From an uncultured Limosilactobacillus sp. (GTDB taxonomy: Bacteria; Bacillota; Bacilli; Lactobacillales; Lactobacillaceae), in the NCBI RefSeq assembly GCF_934202235.1, contig NZ_CAKPXS010000047.1:1-12529 (forward strand): DNA of 12,529 nt, written 5' to 3'. Every line of letters starts with the position of its first letter. Positions within the stretch are counted from its first letter, which is position 1. Positions 5,279-12,529 of the stretch are shown here, one piece after another. The notes beneath the pieces were generated by a model that saw only the letters and a list, made by a program, of their open reading frames with translations, was not told the DNA's origin and did not search any database. A program made the translations under genes and the position numbers.

Positions 5279-6598
5279 ATGGCTGAAAATTCAAAAAAGA
5301 TGAGTGTCACCCAGCTGACGATCATCACTGCTGTTAACATGATGGGTTCCGGTATCGTTATGCTGCCAAGTAAGCTGGCCTCAGTTGGTACCATGTCAAT
5401 TTTGTCATGGTTAGTTACTCTGACTGGTGCTCTTTGCTTGGCCTACGGTTTCGCCCGTTGTGGTATGTTTAGTAAGAACACTAAGGAAGGTATGGGTGGC
5501 TATGCTGAATACTCGTTCGGTAAGGACGGGAACTTCATGGCTAACTTCACTTACGCCCTGTCACTGGTTATCGCTAACGTTGCTATCGGTGTTTCCGCCG
5601 TTGGTTACGGTTCAGTATTGCTGGACATCAAGCTGTCACCAGTTTCAACTGCGCTGTGGACAATTGCACTAATTATCATTACCACGGTTGCTAACTTCTG
5701 GGGTGCTTCTGTCACCGGGAAGATTGGTTCCATCACTGTTTGGGGTGTTATCCTCCCAGTTCTGTTTATTTCCGTTTTCGGTTGGTTCTGGTTCCACGGT
5801 CACCTTTACGCTTCAGCTTGGAACGTTCACGACGTTTCACTGTTCAAGGGTGTTTCCGCATCCATTCCGATTACTCTCTGGTCATTCCTGGGTCTGGAAT
5901 CAGCATCTGCTAACTCTGATGCCGTTGAAAACCCACAGAAGAACGTGCCAATTGCCGTTTTAGTTGGTACTATTGCTGCCGGTGTTATCTACATCCTGTC
6001 AACTAACGTTATGCAGGGGATTGTTCCTAACGCCGCTATTGCAAAGTCAAACGCACCATTCGGTCTGGCATACGCAACGATGCTTGGCCCGGTTTGGGGT
6101 AAGATTTGTATGGCTTTGATGACTATCGCATGTATCGGTTCACTCCTTGGCTGGCAGTTTACTGTTGCCGAAGTATTCCGTTCATCAGCCGTTGCTGGTT
6201 ACTTCCCGAAGGTATTTAACAAGGTTACTAAGCGGGAAGCCCCAGTTGTTGGGATGATCATCCTGATGGTTGTTCAGTGCCTGCTTTCACTGATGACGAT
6301 TAGTCCAAACCTGAACGAACAGTTCAACAACCTGGTTAACTTGGCCGTTGTTACTAACTTGGTACCTTACGTTCTTTGTATGGCCGTTGCTAAGACCATC
6401 CAAATTGACGCTGGTGTCAAGGCAGGTGACCGTGGTTACACGATGACTAACGTTATTACTGTTATCGCTGGTATCTACAGTCTGTACTCCATGTACGCTT
6501 GTGGTAACTTAGCCCTGGCTATGGGTTCATTAGTTGCCTTTGCTGGCTGGACGATTTACGGTCTTATTTCATACAAGTTCGACTACAAGGCAATGTAA
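5279..6598 (+). CDS. potE: Ornithine/putrescine antiporter, APC family
   Basis: This inner-membrane transporter exchanges extracellular ornithine for putrescine. It completes a decarboxylation cycle that raises pH and builds proton motive force. The product is 439 residues, as in E. coli PotE, with about 12 hydrophobic segments. The opening TIITAVNMMGSGIVMLP (14-30) is typical of the family. Residues reported as important for putrescine recognition in E. coli PotE have counterparts: C61, E77 in GGYAE, W201 and E207 in LWSFLGLESA, W292 in LLGWQF, and Y427 in the last helix. E433 of E. coli corresponds to D435, and C210 to S210. The gene starts 45 nt after the decarboxylase stop and is presumably co-transcribed. 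Its GGAG (5264-5267) is 11 nt from the ATG, a rather long spacing. A strong terminator follows. Confidence 0.95.
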   Translation: MAENSKKMSVTQLTIITAVNMMGSGIVMLPSKLASVGTMSILSWLVTLTGALCLAYGFARCGMFSKNTKEGMGGYAEYSFGKDGNFMANFTYALSLVIANVAIGVSAVGYGSVLLDIKLSPVSTALWTIALIIITTVANFWGASVTGKIGSITVWGVILPVLFISVFGWFWFHGHLYASAWNVHDVSLFKGVSASIPITLWSFLGLESASANSDAVENPQKNVPIAVLVGTIAAGVIYILSTNVMQGIVPNAAIAKSNAPFGLAYATMLGPVWGKICMALMTIACIGSLLGWQFTVAEVFRSSAVAGYFPKVFNKVTKREAPVVGMIILMVVQCLLSLMTISPNLNEQFNNLVNLAVVTNLVPYVLCMAVAKTIQIDAGVKAGDRGYTMTNVITVIAGIYSLYSMYACGNLALAMGSLVAFAGWTIYGLISYKFDYKAM

Positions 6599-6618
6599 TC
6601 AATACTTGGTGAATAACC

Positions 6619-6654
6619 AAAGAAGCCGTGGCTTAAACCACGGCTTCTTTTTTA
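6619..6654 (+). terminator. Terminator of the decarboxylase-antiporter operon
   Basis: A stem of at least 11 bp (AGAAGCCGTGG 6621-6631 with CCACGGCTTCT 6638-6648) has a 6-nt loop and is followed by a T-tract. It separates this operon from gdpP. Confidence 0.95.
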
Positions 6655-6735
6655 ATGAGGGCAAGGATAGGTGTTCTTTTGAGGATATCTTTTCTTGCCC
6701 GCTTTTTTAATGGGTAGGTGTGTTGTGGAAAGATG

Positions 6736-6744
6736 TGATATGAT
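6736..6744 (+). promoter_or_regulatory. Extended -10 promoter for gdpP-rplI-dnaB
   Basis: TGATATGAT contains TATGAT (6739-6744) with the upstream TG typical of extended -10 promoters. A matching -35 at the usual distance is poor, which extended -10 promoters tolerate. It lies between the previous terminator and the gdpP start. Confidence 0.5.
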
Positions 6745-6783
6745 AAAAAAGACTATGACTATCTATCTGGGGGAGGGAGAATA

Positions 6784-8823
6784 GTGAAAAAACTTTTCGG
6801 CCACAATGATTGGCTTTTCTTCATGAAAGATAGCTCAATCCGGGCTAATGCCATTTTTATCTTGTCCCTGTCACTGATCAGTATCGTGGTCGGCTTTTGG
6901 GTTGACTGGGTAGTTGGCTTGATAATGGTTATCTTTGCACTGGTTGGCTGTTGGATCGCCTTACACCAACTATACCGGTTGCAAAATGATACCGAAGCAT
7001 ATATTAATGACCTGACTTACCAGGTTGAACGGGGTCAGCAGGAAGCACTCCTGGAAATGCCGATTGGGATGATCATGATGGATGATCACGATACCATTAA
7101 GTGGATCAACCCTTACATGTCGCATTATTTTAAGATGGAATTAGTGGTCGGGCGGCCGCTGGCAAAGGTTGATAGTAAGCTTGCTAAGTTGGTTGACGAG
7201 CACCGTCACGATAATGACAGTACGATTGTTTCCTGGAAACACCGTCGTTTTCAGTTCCTTATTCAGGACCGTTACCACGTTATTTATCTGATGGATGTGA
7301 CGGAATTTGACAACATTAAGGCTCGTTATCGCAATGAACGGGTCTTTATTGGTGAAGTCTACCTGGATAACTACGTGGAGCTAGTGCAAGGGATGAGCGA
7401 TTCGGATGCTTCCAACCTCCACAACTACGTTACTTCTGAACTTAGTAAGTGGGCTAAGGTTAACCACTTGATGCTCAAGGTAATCGACGATGATAACTAT
7501 CTACTCGTTGGTTATCAGTATTCGCTGGATAGTTTGGAAAAGAAAAAGTTTAAGGTTCTTGACGTTATCCGCAACAACACCTCTAAGCAGAATTCGCCTG
7601 TGACACTCAGTGTCGGGATTTCCTATGGCGAAAATGACCTGACAAAGTTAGCTAACACCGCCCAGCATAACTTGGACCTCGCCCTCGGGCGTGGTGGTGA
7701 CCAGGTGGTTGTCCGGTCTGAAAATGGCCAGGCCCGTTTCTACGGTGGGAAGACTAACCCGATGGAGAAACGGACACGGGTTCGTGCCCGGATGATTAGC
7801 CAGGCGATGCAGGAGTTGATGGCCCAGGCCGACCAAGTCTTTGTAATTGGCCATAAGAACCCCGATATGGATGCGATGGGTGCCTGTCTGGGGGTTCACC
7901 GGATTGCGGAAATGAACAACCACGAATGCTGGATTGTCCTGGATCAGGAACAGGTCCACTCTGATATTGCCCGATTGATGTTGGAAATCAACAAGTATCA
8001 GGATATTAGTGACCACATTATTACTCCTGAGGAGGCCGCAAAGAAGGCCACGAGCAAGAGTTTGTTGGTGATGGTTGACCACTCGAAACCAAGTATTTCG
8101 ATTTCACCGGAACTATGTGAACAGCTGGCCAACCGGATTATGATCATTGACCACCACCGGCGGGGCGAAGAATTTCCGGAAAACCCGCTGCTGGTTTATA
8201 TCGAACCATATGCTAGTTCGACCTGTGAGTTAATTACTGAAATGTTTGAGTACCAGCCACGGGAGAGTGAGTCATTAAACCGGCTGGAAGCGACCACCAT
8301 GCTGACGGGGATCCAGGTTGATACTAAGTCCTTTACCCAGCAGGCGGGGACGCGGACGTTTGATGCTGCTAGCTATCTCCGGTCAGCTGGAGCGGACGGG
8401 CTGATGATTCAACGGTTTATGAAAGAAAACCCCGATAGTTTCCTTGATAGGAACCATTTGATCTCTACCGTCCAATTTATTAATGATAAAATGGCCTTGT
8501 GTGCCGGCGAAGATGACCAAACTTATGACCCGGTAACGGCAGCGCAAGCGGCTGATATGCTCTTGCAGATGTCTGGTGTCGACGCTTCATTTGTTATTAC
8601 CCAGCGTGCTGACGGGGTTGTTGGTATTTCTGCCCGGTCAATGGGTGATTATAATGTCCAGCTGGTCATGGAAAAGATGGGCGGCGGGGGTCACCTTGCC
8701 AATGCCGCGACCCAGATCAAGGGTAAAAAGGTCAGTGAAGTGAAAAAGGAACTGATTGACCTGCTCAATGATAAGGGTGATGGTGAGTCAAGCAGCAAGG
8801 AAGCAAAAACTACTGAGGAGTGA
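6784..8823 (+). CDS. gdpP: Cyclic-di-AMP phosphodiesterase GdpP (membrane-bound, PAS-GGDEF-DHH)
   Basis: The enzyme hydrolyses the second messenger cyclic-di-AMP and so influences potassium balance, cell-wall stress and beta-lactam tolerance in Firmicutes. Domains of the 679-residue product are two membrane helices (about 20-63), a PAS-like domain (about 84-175), a degenerate GGDEF domain (about 176-310, with GRGGDQ instead of GGDEF), a DHH domain and a C-terminal DHHA1 domain with GGGGHLANAA (633-642). Metal-binding motifs are intact: GHKNPDMDA (356-364), VDHS with D432, DHH (456-458) and D513 in QVDTKSF. The start is GTG at 6784 behind GGGGGAGGGAG. The TGA stop is followed closely by rplI, whose Shine-Dalgarno sequence lies inside the end of gdpP. 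The gdpP-rplI-dnaB order is conserved in Firmicutes (yybT-rplI-dnaC in B. subtilis). Confidence 0.97.
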   Translation: MKKLFGHNDWLFFMKDSSIRANAIFILSLSLISIVVGFWVDWVVGLIMVIFALVGCWIALHQLYRLQNDTEAYINDLTYQVERGQQEALLEMPIGMIMMDDHDTIKWINPYMSHYFKMELVVGRPLAKVDSKLAKLVDEHRHDNDSTIVSWKHRRFQFLIQDRYHVIYLMDVTEFDNIKARYRNERVFIGEVYLDNYVELVQGMSDSDASNLHNYVTSELSKWAKVNHLMLKVIDDDNYLLVGYQYSLDSLEKKKFKVLDVIRNNTSKQNSPVTLSVGISYGENDLTKLANTAQHNLDLALGRGGDQVVVRSENGQARFYGGKTNPMEKRTRVRARMISQAMQELMAQADQVFVIGHKNPDMDAMGACLGVHRIAEMNNHECWIVLDQEQVHSDIARLMLEINKYQDISDHIITPEEAAKKATSKSLLVMVDHSKPSISISPELCEQLANRIMIIDHHRRGEEFPENPLLVYIEPYASSTCELITEMFEYQPRESESLNRLEATTMLTGIQVDTKSFTQQAGTRTFDAASYLRSAGADGLMIQRFMKENPDSFLDRNHLISTVQFINDKMALCAGEDDQTYDPVTAAQAADMLLQMSGVDASFVITQRADGVVGISARSMGDYNVQLVMEKMGGGGHLANAATQIKGKKVSEVKKELIDLLNDKGDGESSSKEAKTTEE

Positions 8824-8828
8824 AAGTA

Positions 8829-9281
8829 ATGAAAGTTATTTTTATTAAAGACGTTCGTGGCCGTGGTAAGCGGGGCGAAATTAAAGAAGTTTCTGATGGT
8901 TACGCTGAAAACTTCCTCATTAAGCGGGGAATGGCCAAGCGGGCAACCAAGGCAGCGCTCGGCCAGCTCCGTGGTCAGCAACGGGCCGAAGAAAAACACG
9001 CGGCCGAAGAGTTAGCGGCAGCCAAGGCGATGAAGAAACGCCTAGAAGACGATAATACGGTTGTCGAGATGAGCGCCAAGGCCGGCGATGATGGGCGGAT
9101 CTTTGGTTCGATTTCCAGCAAGCAGATCAAGACGGCCCTTGAAAAGCAATTTGGCCTGAAGATTGATAAGCGGAAGATTGAACTGGCTGCGCCAATTAAG
9201 GCCACGGGCTACGTCAGCGTGCCAATTCGACTCCACCGTGATGTTTCTGCTAACATCCGGGTCCACATCGCTGAAAAATAA
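8829..9281 (+). CDS. rplI: 50S ribosomal protein L9
   Basis: L9 binds 23S rRNA and bridges out from the L1 stalk region of the large subunit, where it helps keep reading frame. The product is 150 residues, the usual length. The N-terminal rRNA-binding domain begins MKVIFIKDVRGRGKRGEIKE with the conserved GYAENFLI segment (about 24-31). A long charged, Ala/Lys-rich connecting helix (about 41-75) and the C-terminal domain with GRIFGSISSKQI (about 88-99) follow. The ATG at 8829 gives the canonical N-terminus and sits 8 nt after GAGGAG (8815-8820). The GTG at 8820 is rejected because it overlaps that site. The start lies 5 nt after the gdpP stop, implying coupled translation. Confidence 0.97.
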   Translation: MKVIFIKDVRGRGKRGEIKEVSDGYAENFLIKRGMAKRATKAALGQLRGQQRAEEKHAAEELAAAKAMKKRLEDDNTVVEMSAKAGDDGRIFGSISSKQIKTALEKQFGLKIDKRKIELAAPIKATGYVSVPIRLHRDVSANIRVHIAEK

Positions 9282-9320
9282 CCACAATATTTAACTTCTT
9301 AAGGAAAGGAGGGAACCAGC

Positions 9321-10721
9321 GTGGATAATGCACCAACGATGCAGCAGTTACCGCACGATACAGAAGCTGAGAAAGCCGTTCTCGGGGCGATTTTCTTGTC
9401 AAAGGAAGCTTTTGTCACGGTTGACGCGATAATCGATGCTGAAGACTTCTACGTTCGCTCACACCAGCTGATCTATCATGCCATGGTGGAGATCAATGAC
9501 CGTGGGGAGCAGCGGATCGATGCGGTCACGATGAGAGACGAGCTGAACCGGGAAAACGAACTCGCCAATGCCGGTGGGGTTCAGTACATCGCCGAACTCG
9601 CTGGTTCCGTCCCAACAGCGGCCAACGTTGAGAACTATGCCAAAATTGTTCATGACAAGGCCATTATTCGGCGGCTGATCGACGTTAGCCAGAGCATTAT
9701 CGATAAGAGTTATGCCGGCAATACGGCGGTTGACGACCTTGTAGATGATGCCGAACAGCAGGTCATGAATATCTCGGCCGGGGGCAGTAATAACGGCTTC
9801 CACAAGATTGAAGACGTGCTGGAAGAGTCGTTCAATAACATCATGGCCCTTTCCAAGAACGAAACCAAGGTGCCAGGGTTAGCAACAGGTTATCGTTACC
9901 TCGACCAAATTACGACGGGACTCCACGCTGGCGAACTAGTAATCATCGCGGCACGACCAGCGATGGGGAAGACGGCCTTTGCGCTGAACATCGCGCAAAA
10001 CGTTGCTGTGCGAGTAGCTAATTCCACTGTCGCAATCTTTAGTCTAGAAATGAGTGCAGAATCACTGGTTAACCGGATGATCTGTGCAGAGGGCAGTATT
10101 GATGCCCAACACCTGCGGACAGGGAAACTGTCCAAGGATGAAACTAAAAGCCTGTTTAGTTCAATGGACACCTTGTCACGGGCCAATATCTTTATTGACG
10201 ATACCGCCGGGATCAAGATTAGTGAAATCCGGGCTAAGAGTCGGCGGCTTGCTGAACGGAGCGGCTTGAGTTTGATCATCGTCGACTACCTGCAGCTGAT
10301 TGATGGCGGTGGCAGTGCCGAAAACCGTCAGCAGGAAGTGTCGATGATTTCGCGGTCGTTAAAGAAATTAGCCAAGGAACTCAACGTCCCAGTGATCGCC
10401 CTCTCCCAGCTTTCACGGGGAGTTGAGCAGCGGCAAGATAAGCGCCCAATGATGTCTGACCTGCGTGAATCTGGATCAATTGAACAGGATGCCGATATCG
10501 TCAGTTTTCTTTACCGTGACGACTACTACGAGCGGGAAGAAAGCAATGACGAGGATGATGGTCCAGTCGAAGGTGATGACCAGCCAAGCACCAGTGAGAT
10601 GGAAGTCATTATCGATAAAAACCGGAGCGGTCCCCGGGGAACCGTCAAGCTTCTCTTTAACAAGAGTTGCAACAAATTCATGGGGATCGATTACGGTCGT
10701 AGTCAGGAAGAAGAACAATAA
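9321..10721 (+). CDS. dnaB: Replicative DNA helicase
   Basis: This hexameric helicase unwinds DNA at the replication fork and recruits primase (named dnaC in B. subtilis). The 466-residue product has the N-terminal DnaB domain (about 10-115, starting LPHDTEAEKAVLGAI), a linker, and the RecA-like ATPase domain (about 180-460). Walker A is ARPAMGKTAF (211-220), Walker B is LIIVDYLQL (318-326) with D322, and the conserved SDLRESGSIEQDAD (379-392) and KNRSGPRG (433-440) are present. An acidic, low-complexity stretch (about 403-425) lies before the last strand and is probably a surface loop. The GTG start at 9321 follows AGGAGG at about 8 nt. The gap to rplI is 39 nt with no terminator, so it belongs to the gdpP operon. 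A terminator follows the stop codon. Confidence 0.97.
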   Translation: MDNAPTMQQLPHDTEAEKAVLGAIFLSKEAFVTVDAIIDAEDFYVRSHQLIYHAMVEINDRGEQRIDAVTMRDELNRENELANAGGVQYIAELAGSVPTAANVENYAKIVHDKAIIRRLIDVSQSIIDKSYAGNTAVDDLVDDAEQQVMNISAGGSNNGFHKIEDVLEESFNNIMALSKNETKVPGLATGYRYLDQITTGLHAGELVIIAARPAMGKTAFALNIAQNVAVRVANSTVAIFSLEMSAESLVNRMICAEGSIDAQHLRTGKLSKDETKSLFSSMDTLSRANIFIDDTAGIKISEIRAKSRRLAERSGLSLIIVDYLQLIDGGGSAENRQQEVSMISRSLKKLAKELNVPVIALSQLSRGVEQRQDKRPMMSDLRESGSIEQDADIVSFLYRDDYYEREESNDEDDGPVEGDDQPSTSEMEVIIDKNRSGPRGTVKLLFNKSCNKFMGIDYGRSQEEEQ

Positions 10722-10737
10722 CAAGGTTTCTTGAATT

Positions 10738-10770
10738 ACAGTGCGGGGAATTTTCCCAGTGCTGTTTTTT
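10738..10770 (+). terminator. Terminator after dnaB
   Basis: ACAG (10738-10741) pairs with CTGT (10762-10765), and GGGGAA with TTCCC closes the inner stem across a small irregular region. Six T residues follow. It ends 33 nt before the MFS gene, and no clear promoter lies between, so partial read-through may occur. Confidence 0.75.
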
Positions 10771-10803
10771 GGTGGGAACAAACTAACGGAAAGGAGCGAA
10801 CGA

Positions 10804-11988
10804 ATGAAAAACGAACTTAAATTGCGCTGGCTATTACTCGGCACATTTTTGGCCAGCGTTGGCAATAGTTTTGTCTGGCCGTTAACCACGGTCTACGTCC
10901 ATACCCAGTTGCACCAGTCACTGACGATGTCGGGGATCGTCCTGCTCTTTTATTCCGGGACGAACGTTGTCGGCAGCTATATTGGCGGTCGCCTTTTTGA
11001 CAAGCATGACCCGCAAAAATTGACCATGTTTAGCGTGATCGCAGAAATTGTGATGATGGGCTTATTAATGTGGCAGAACGGGTGGCCAGCATACCCGCTG
11101 TTATTACCGCTTGTTGGCTTTCTCAACGGCTGGCTGATGACGATGCTTAACTCCTACGGGACGCGGATTCACGCCCACGATGGCCGCTTTGTCTTCAATA
11201 TGCTCTACTTTGCTAATAACTTTGGGATGATGATTGGGACGGCAGTTGTTGGGCCGATGTATCAAGCGACCCATAACCAGGTAGCGCCGCTTTTCGCGGT
11301 CACTGGCGTCATGTATCTTTTCTTTTTATTTGTCGTCTGGCGTTGTTACCGGACCAAGTTTGCTGGCCCCAAGCGGCAGAAACTGCACAAGGCGAAGGGG
11401 GAGAAGCTACCATCACCGAATTTGGCAATTATTTGGACGTTCTTCATTGGGATTGCGATTATCTGGGTAGTTTACAACCAGTGGTCCAGTAACATGTCTG
11501 TTTACATGACGGGCAAGGGTATTTCACTAAGTCTCTACAGTTTGTTGTGGACGATTAATGGTCTCTTGATTGTGACCTTCCAGCTGGCATTAAGCTGGTT
11601 GAACCGGATCTTCCGCAACCCGTACCATCTGGTTTATTTTGGGTTGCTGACCTTCGCCCTTTCGTTCTCAATTCTCTTGTTTGCCCGGACCTACTTCTGG
11701 TTCGTGGTCGCCATGGTGGTCTTAACCCTCGGGGAAGCGACGGCCTTTCCGACGATTCCATCGATTATTAATGAACTGACCCCCTTGGCGGAAAAGGGAA
11801 AGTACCAGGGGCTCTTTAACGGCTGGTCGTCAGCCGGCAAGGCAGTGGGACCTCTCTTTGGTGGACTGGTAATTGGTGCTGCTTCTTACCGGATTCTCTT
11901 CATTGTCTGCCTAGTCCTGGCAATGGCGGTCGAAGTAGCGGTGGTCTTTATTAGTCACGCGACCCGGAAGAAGACAACCCGGTTCTAG
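10804..11988 (+). CDS. Major facilitator superfamily transporter (drug-efflux-like)
   Basis: This is an integral membrane secondary transporter whose substrate cannot be read from sequence. The 394-residue product is hydrophobic throughout with about 12 membrane segments in two halves. A basic cytoplasmic loop separates the halves (about 185-207, rich in Lys and Arg). MFS motif A is GGRLFDKHDP (61-70) between helices 2 and 3, the usual signature of proton-coupled drug antiporters. The second half contains a GEATAFPTIPSIINEL segment. The ATG at 10804 sits 7 nt after GGAAAGGAG. An in-frame GTG upstream at 10741 lies in the terminator hairpin and is rejected. The DUF1304 gene follows 16 nt downstream. 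Multidrug or sugar efflux are both possible. Confidence 0.85.
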   Translation: MKNELKLRWLLLGTFLASVGNSFVWPLTTVYVHTQLHQSLTMSGIVLLFYSGTNVVGSYIGGRLFDKHDPQKLTMFSVIAEIVMMGLLMWQNGWPAYPLLLPLVGFLNGWLMTMLNSYGTRIHAHDGRFVFNMLYFANNFGMMIGTAVVGPMYQATHNQVAPLFAVTGVMYLFFLFVVWRCYRTKFAGPKRQKLHKAKGEKLPSPNLAIIWTFFIGIAIIWVVYNQWSSNMSVYMTGKGISLSLYSLLWTINGLLIVTFQLALSWLNRIFRNPYHLVYFGLLTFALSFSILLFARTYFWFVVAMVVLTLGEATAFPTIPSIINELTPLAEKGKYQGLFNGWSSAGKAVGPLFGGLVIGAASYRILFIVCLVLAMAVEVAVVFISHATRKKTTRF

Positions 11989-12004
11989 TGAAAGGAGTAG
12001 TTGG

Positions 12005-12379
12005 ATGAAAGTACTGAGTCTTATCCTGGTGAATCTAGTTGCAGCTGAGGCCTTTTTTATCATGGTCTTGGAGATGTTTTTAACCCAGACCAAATTAGCC
12101 CGTGACGCCTTTGATCTGTCGGCTGAGTACCTAGCACAAAAAGAAACCAGGGTCAGCATGGCTAACCAAGGGCTCTATAACGGCTTTCTCGGCGTCGGGA
12201 TTGTGGTCGCAGAATTGATGTTAAGCGGTGTTCCACAGGTCATCGTCCTGTATTTATTTGTCGGCTTTGTCCTGGTGGCAGCGGTCTTTGGTGCCCTGAC
12301 TGCCAACAAGAAAATCTTGCTGACCCAGGGGTTGCCAGCCCTGCTCGCACTCCTAGCGTTAATTATCGCCAACCATTAA
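12005..12379 (+). CDS. DUF1304 family small membrane protein
   Basis: The 124-residue product has four predicted membrane segments (about 3-23, 59-74, 77-98 and 105-122). It shows the conserved features of the DUF1304 family: an acidic residue in helix 1 (E15), EMF (23-25), ANQGLYNGFL (53-62) and a final QGLPALLALLAL (108-119). Length fits the family at about 120 residues. No biochemical function is established for the family as far as I know. It starts 16 nt after the MFS stop behind AAAGGAG, so the two are almost certainly one transcript. The pairing hints at a shared membrane or export role, but that is inference. Confidence 0.85.
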   Translation: MKVLSLILVNLVAAEAFFIMVLEMFLTQTKLARDAFDLSAEYLAQKETRVSMANQGLYNGFLGVGIVVAELMLSGVPQVIVLYLFVGFVLVAAVFGALTANKKILLTQGLPALLALLALIIANH

Positions 12380-12384
12380 GAAAG

Positions 12385-12416
12385 AAAAACAGCGGTTAGT
12401 CGGCCGCTGTTTTTTG
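12385..12416 (+). terminator. Terminator after the DUF1304 gene (works on both strands)
   Basis: AAAAACAGCGG (12385-12395) pairs with CCGCTGTTTTT (12404-12414), an 11-bp stem with an 8-nt loop, followed by T residues. The A-rich 5' arm gives a T-tract on the minus strand too, so it may back up the tRNA terminator. Confidence 0.9.
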
Positions 12417-12420
12417 GTAC

Positions 12421-12448
12421 AAAAAAACCGCCACTTTCCAGTGACGGT
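12421..12448 (-). terminator. Terminator of tRNA-Lys
   Basis: On the minus strand CCGTCACT pairs with AGTGGCGG (8 bp, one G-U) around a GGAA tetraloop and is followed by seven T residues, just after the tRNA 3' end. Confidence 0.9.
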
Positions 12449-12454
12449 AAGTAA

Positions 12455-12527
12455 TGGGCAGTCAGGGGATCGAACCCTGGACCCACGGATTAAGAGTCCG
12501 TTGCTCTGCCAGCTGAGCTAACTGCCC
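12455..12527 (-). tRNA. tRNA-Lys (anticodon CUU)
   Basis: The 73-nt minus-strand sequence folds as a cloverleaf. The acceptor stem is GGGCAGT with ACTGCCC and discriminator A. The D arm carries AGCTCAGCTGGCAGAGC. The anticodon loop ACTCTTAAT has CTT as anticodon, reading AAG lysine codons. The T arm carries GGTTCGATCC. The 3' CCA is not encoded. Its own terminator follows. The 5' end is 2 nt from the window edge, so neighbours in a possible tRNA cluster are not visible. Confidence 0.96.
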
Positions 12528-12529
12528 AT

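Noticed and set aside
8820..8828. GTG start for rplI three codons upstream
   Set aside because: It overlaps the ribosome binding site, and the canonical L9 N-terminus MKVIFIKDV begins at 8829.
9042..9287. Minus-strand open frames opposite rplI and dnaB
   Set aside because: They are antisense shadows without ribosome binding sites or recognisable products.

Overview
The window looks like the chromosome of a lactic acid bacterium, most likely a heterofermentative Lactobacillus of the Limosilactobacillus type. The case rests on moderate GC, Firmicutes-style ribosome binding sites (AGGAGG and variants), the gdpP-rplI-dnaB gene order, and an ornithine decarboxylase very close to the enzyme described from Lactobacillus 30a. 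The genus is an inference from protein recall, not from a search.

Layout. (1) Positions 1-2313, minus strand. A 27-codon mini-gene resembling the first residues of a response regulator sits next to a strong terminator. Upstream of it is lysS (lysyl-tRNA synthetase) with its own terminator. Upstream of lysS is a 138-codon open frame of unknown function with a good promoter, a near-perfect Shine-Dalgarno sequence and an unusual density of perfect hairpins. It may be a real protein, a structured leader RNA for lysS, or both. (2) Positions 2314-3049 hold no convincing gene. This AT-rich divergent intergenic region carries palindromes, cre-like boxes, a good promoter overlapped by an inverted repeat, and a leader of about 225 nt. 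(3) Positions 3050-6654, plus strand: ornithine decarboxylase and a PotE-type ornithine/putrescine antiporter, closed by a strong terminator. Together they would import ornithine, decarboxylate it and export putrescine, which consumes protons and generates proton motive force. (4) Positions 6736-10770, plus strand: the housekeeping operon gdpP (cyclic-di-AMP phosphodiesterase), rplI (ribosomal protein L9) and dnaB (replicative helicase), ending in a terminator. (5) Positions 10804-12416, plus strand: an MFS transporter and a small DUF1304 membrane protein, tightly spaced and ending in a terminator. (6) Positions 12421-12527, minus strand: tRNA-Lys (anticodon CUU) with its own terminator.

The most unusual material is the lysS upstream region (1834-2290), the response-regulator remnant at 33-116, and the long structured leader of the decarboxylase operon. 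I see no CRISPR array, no transposase and no recognisable phage gene.
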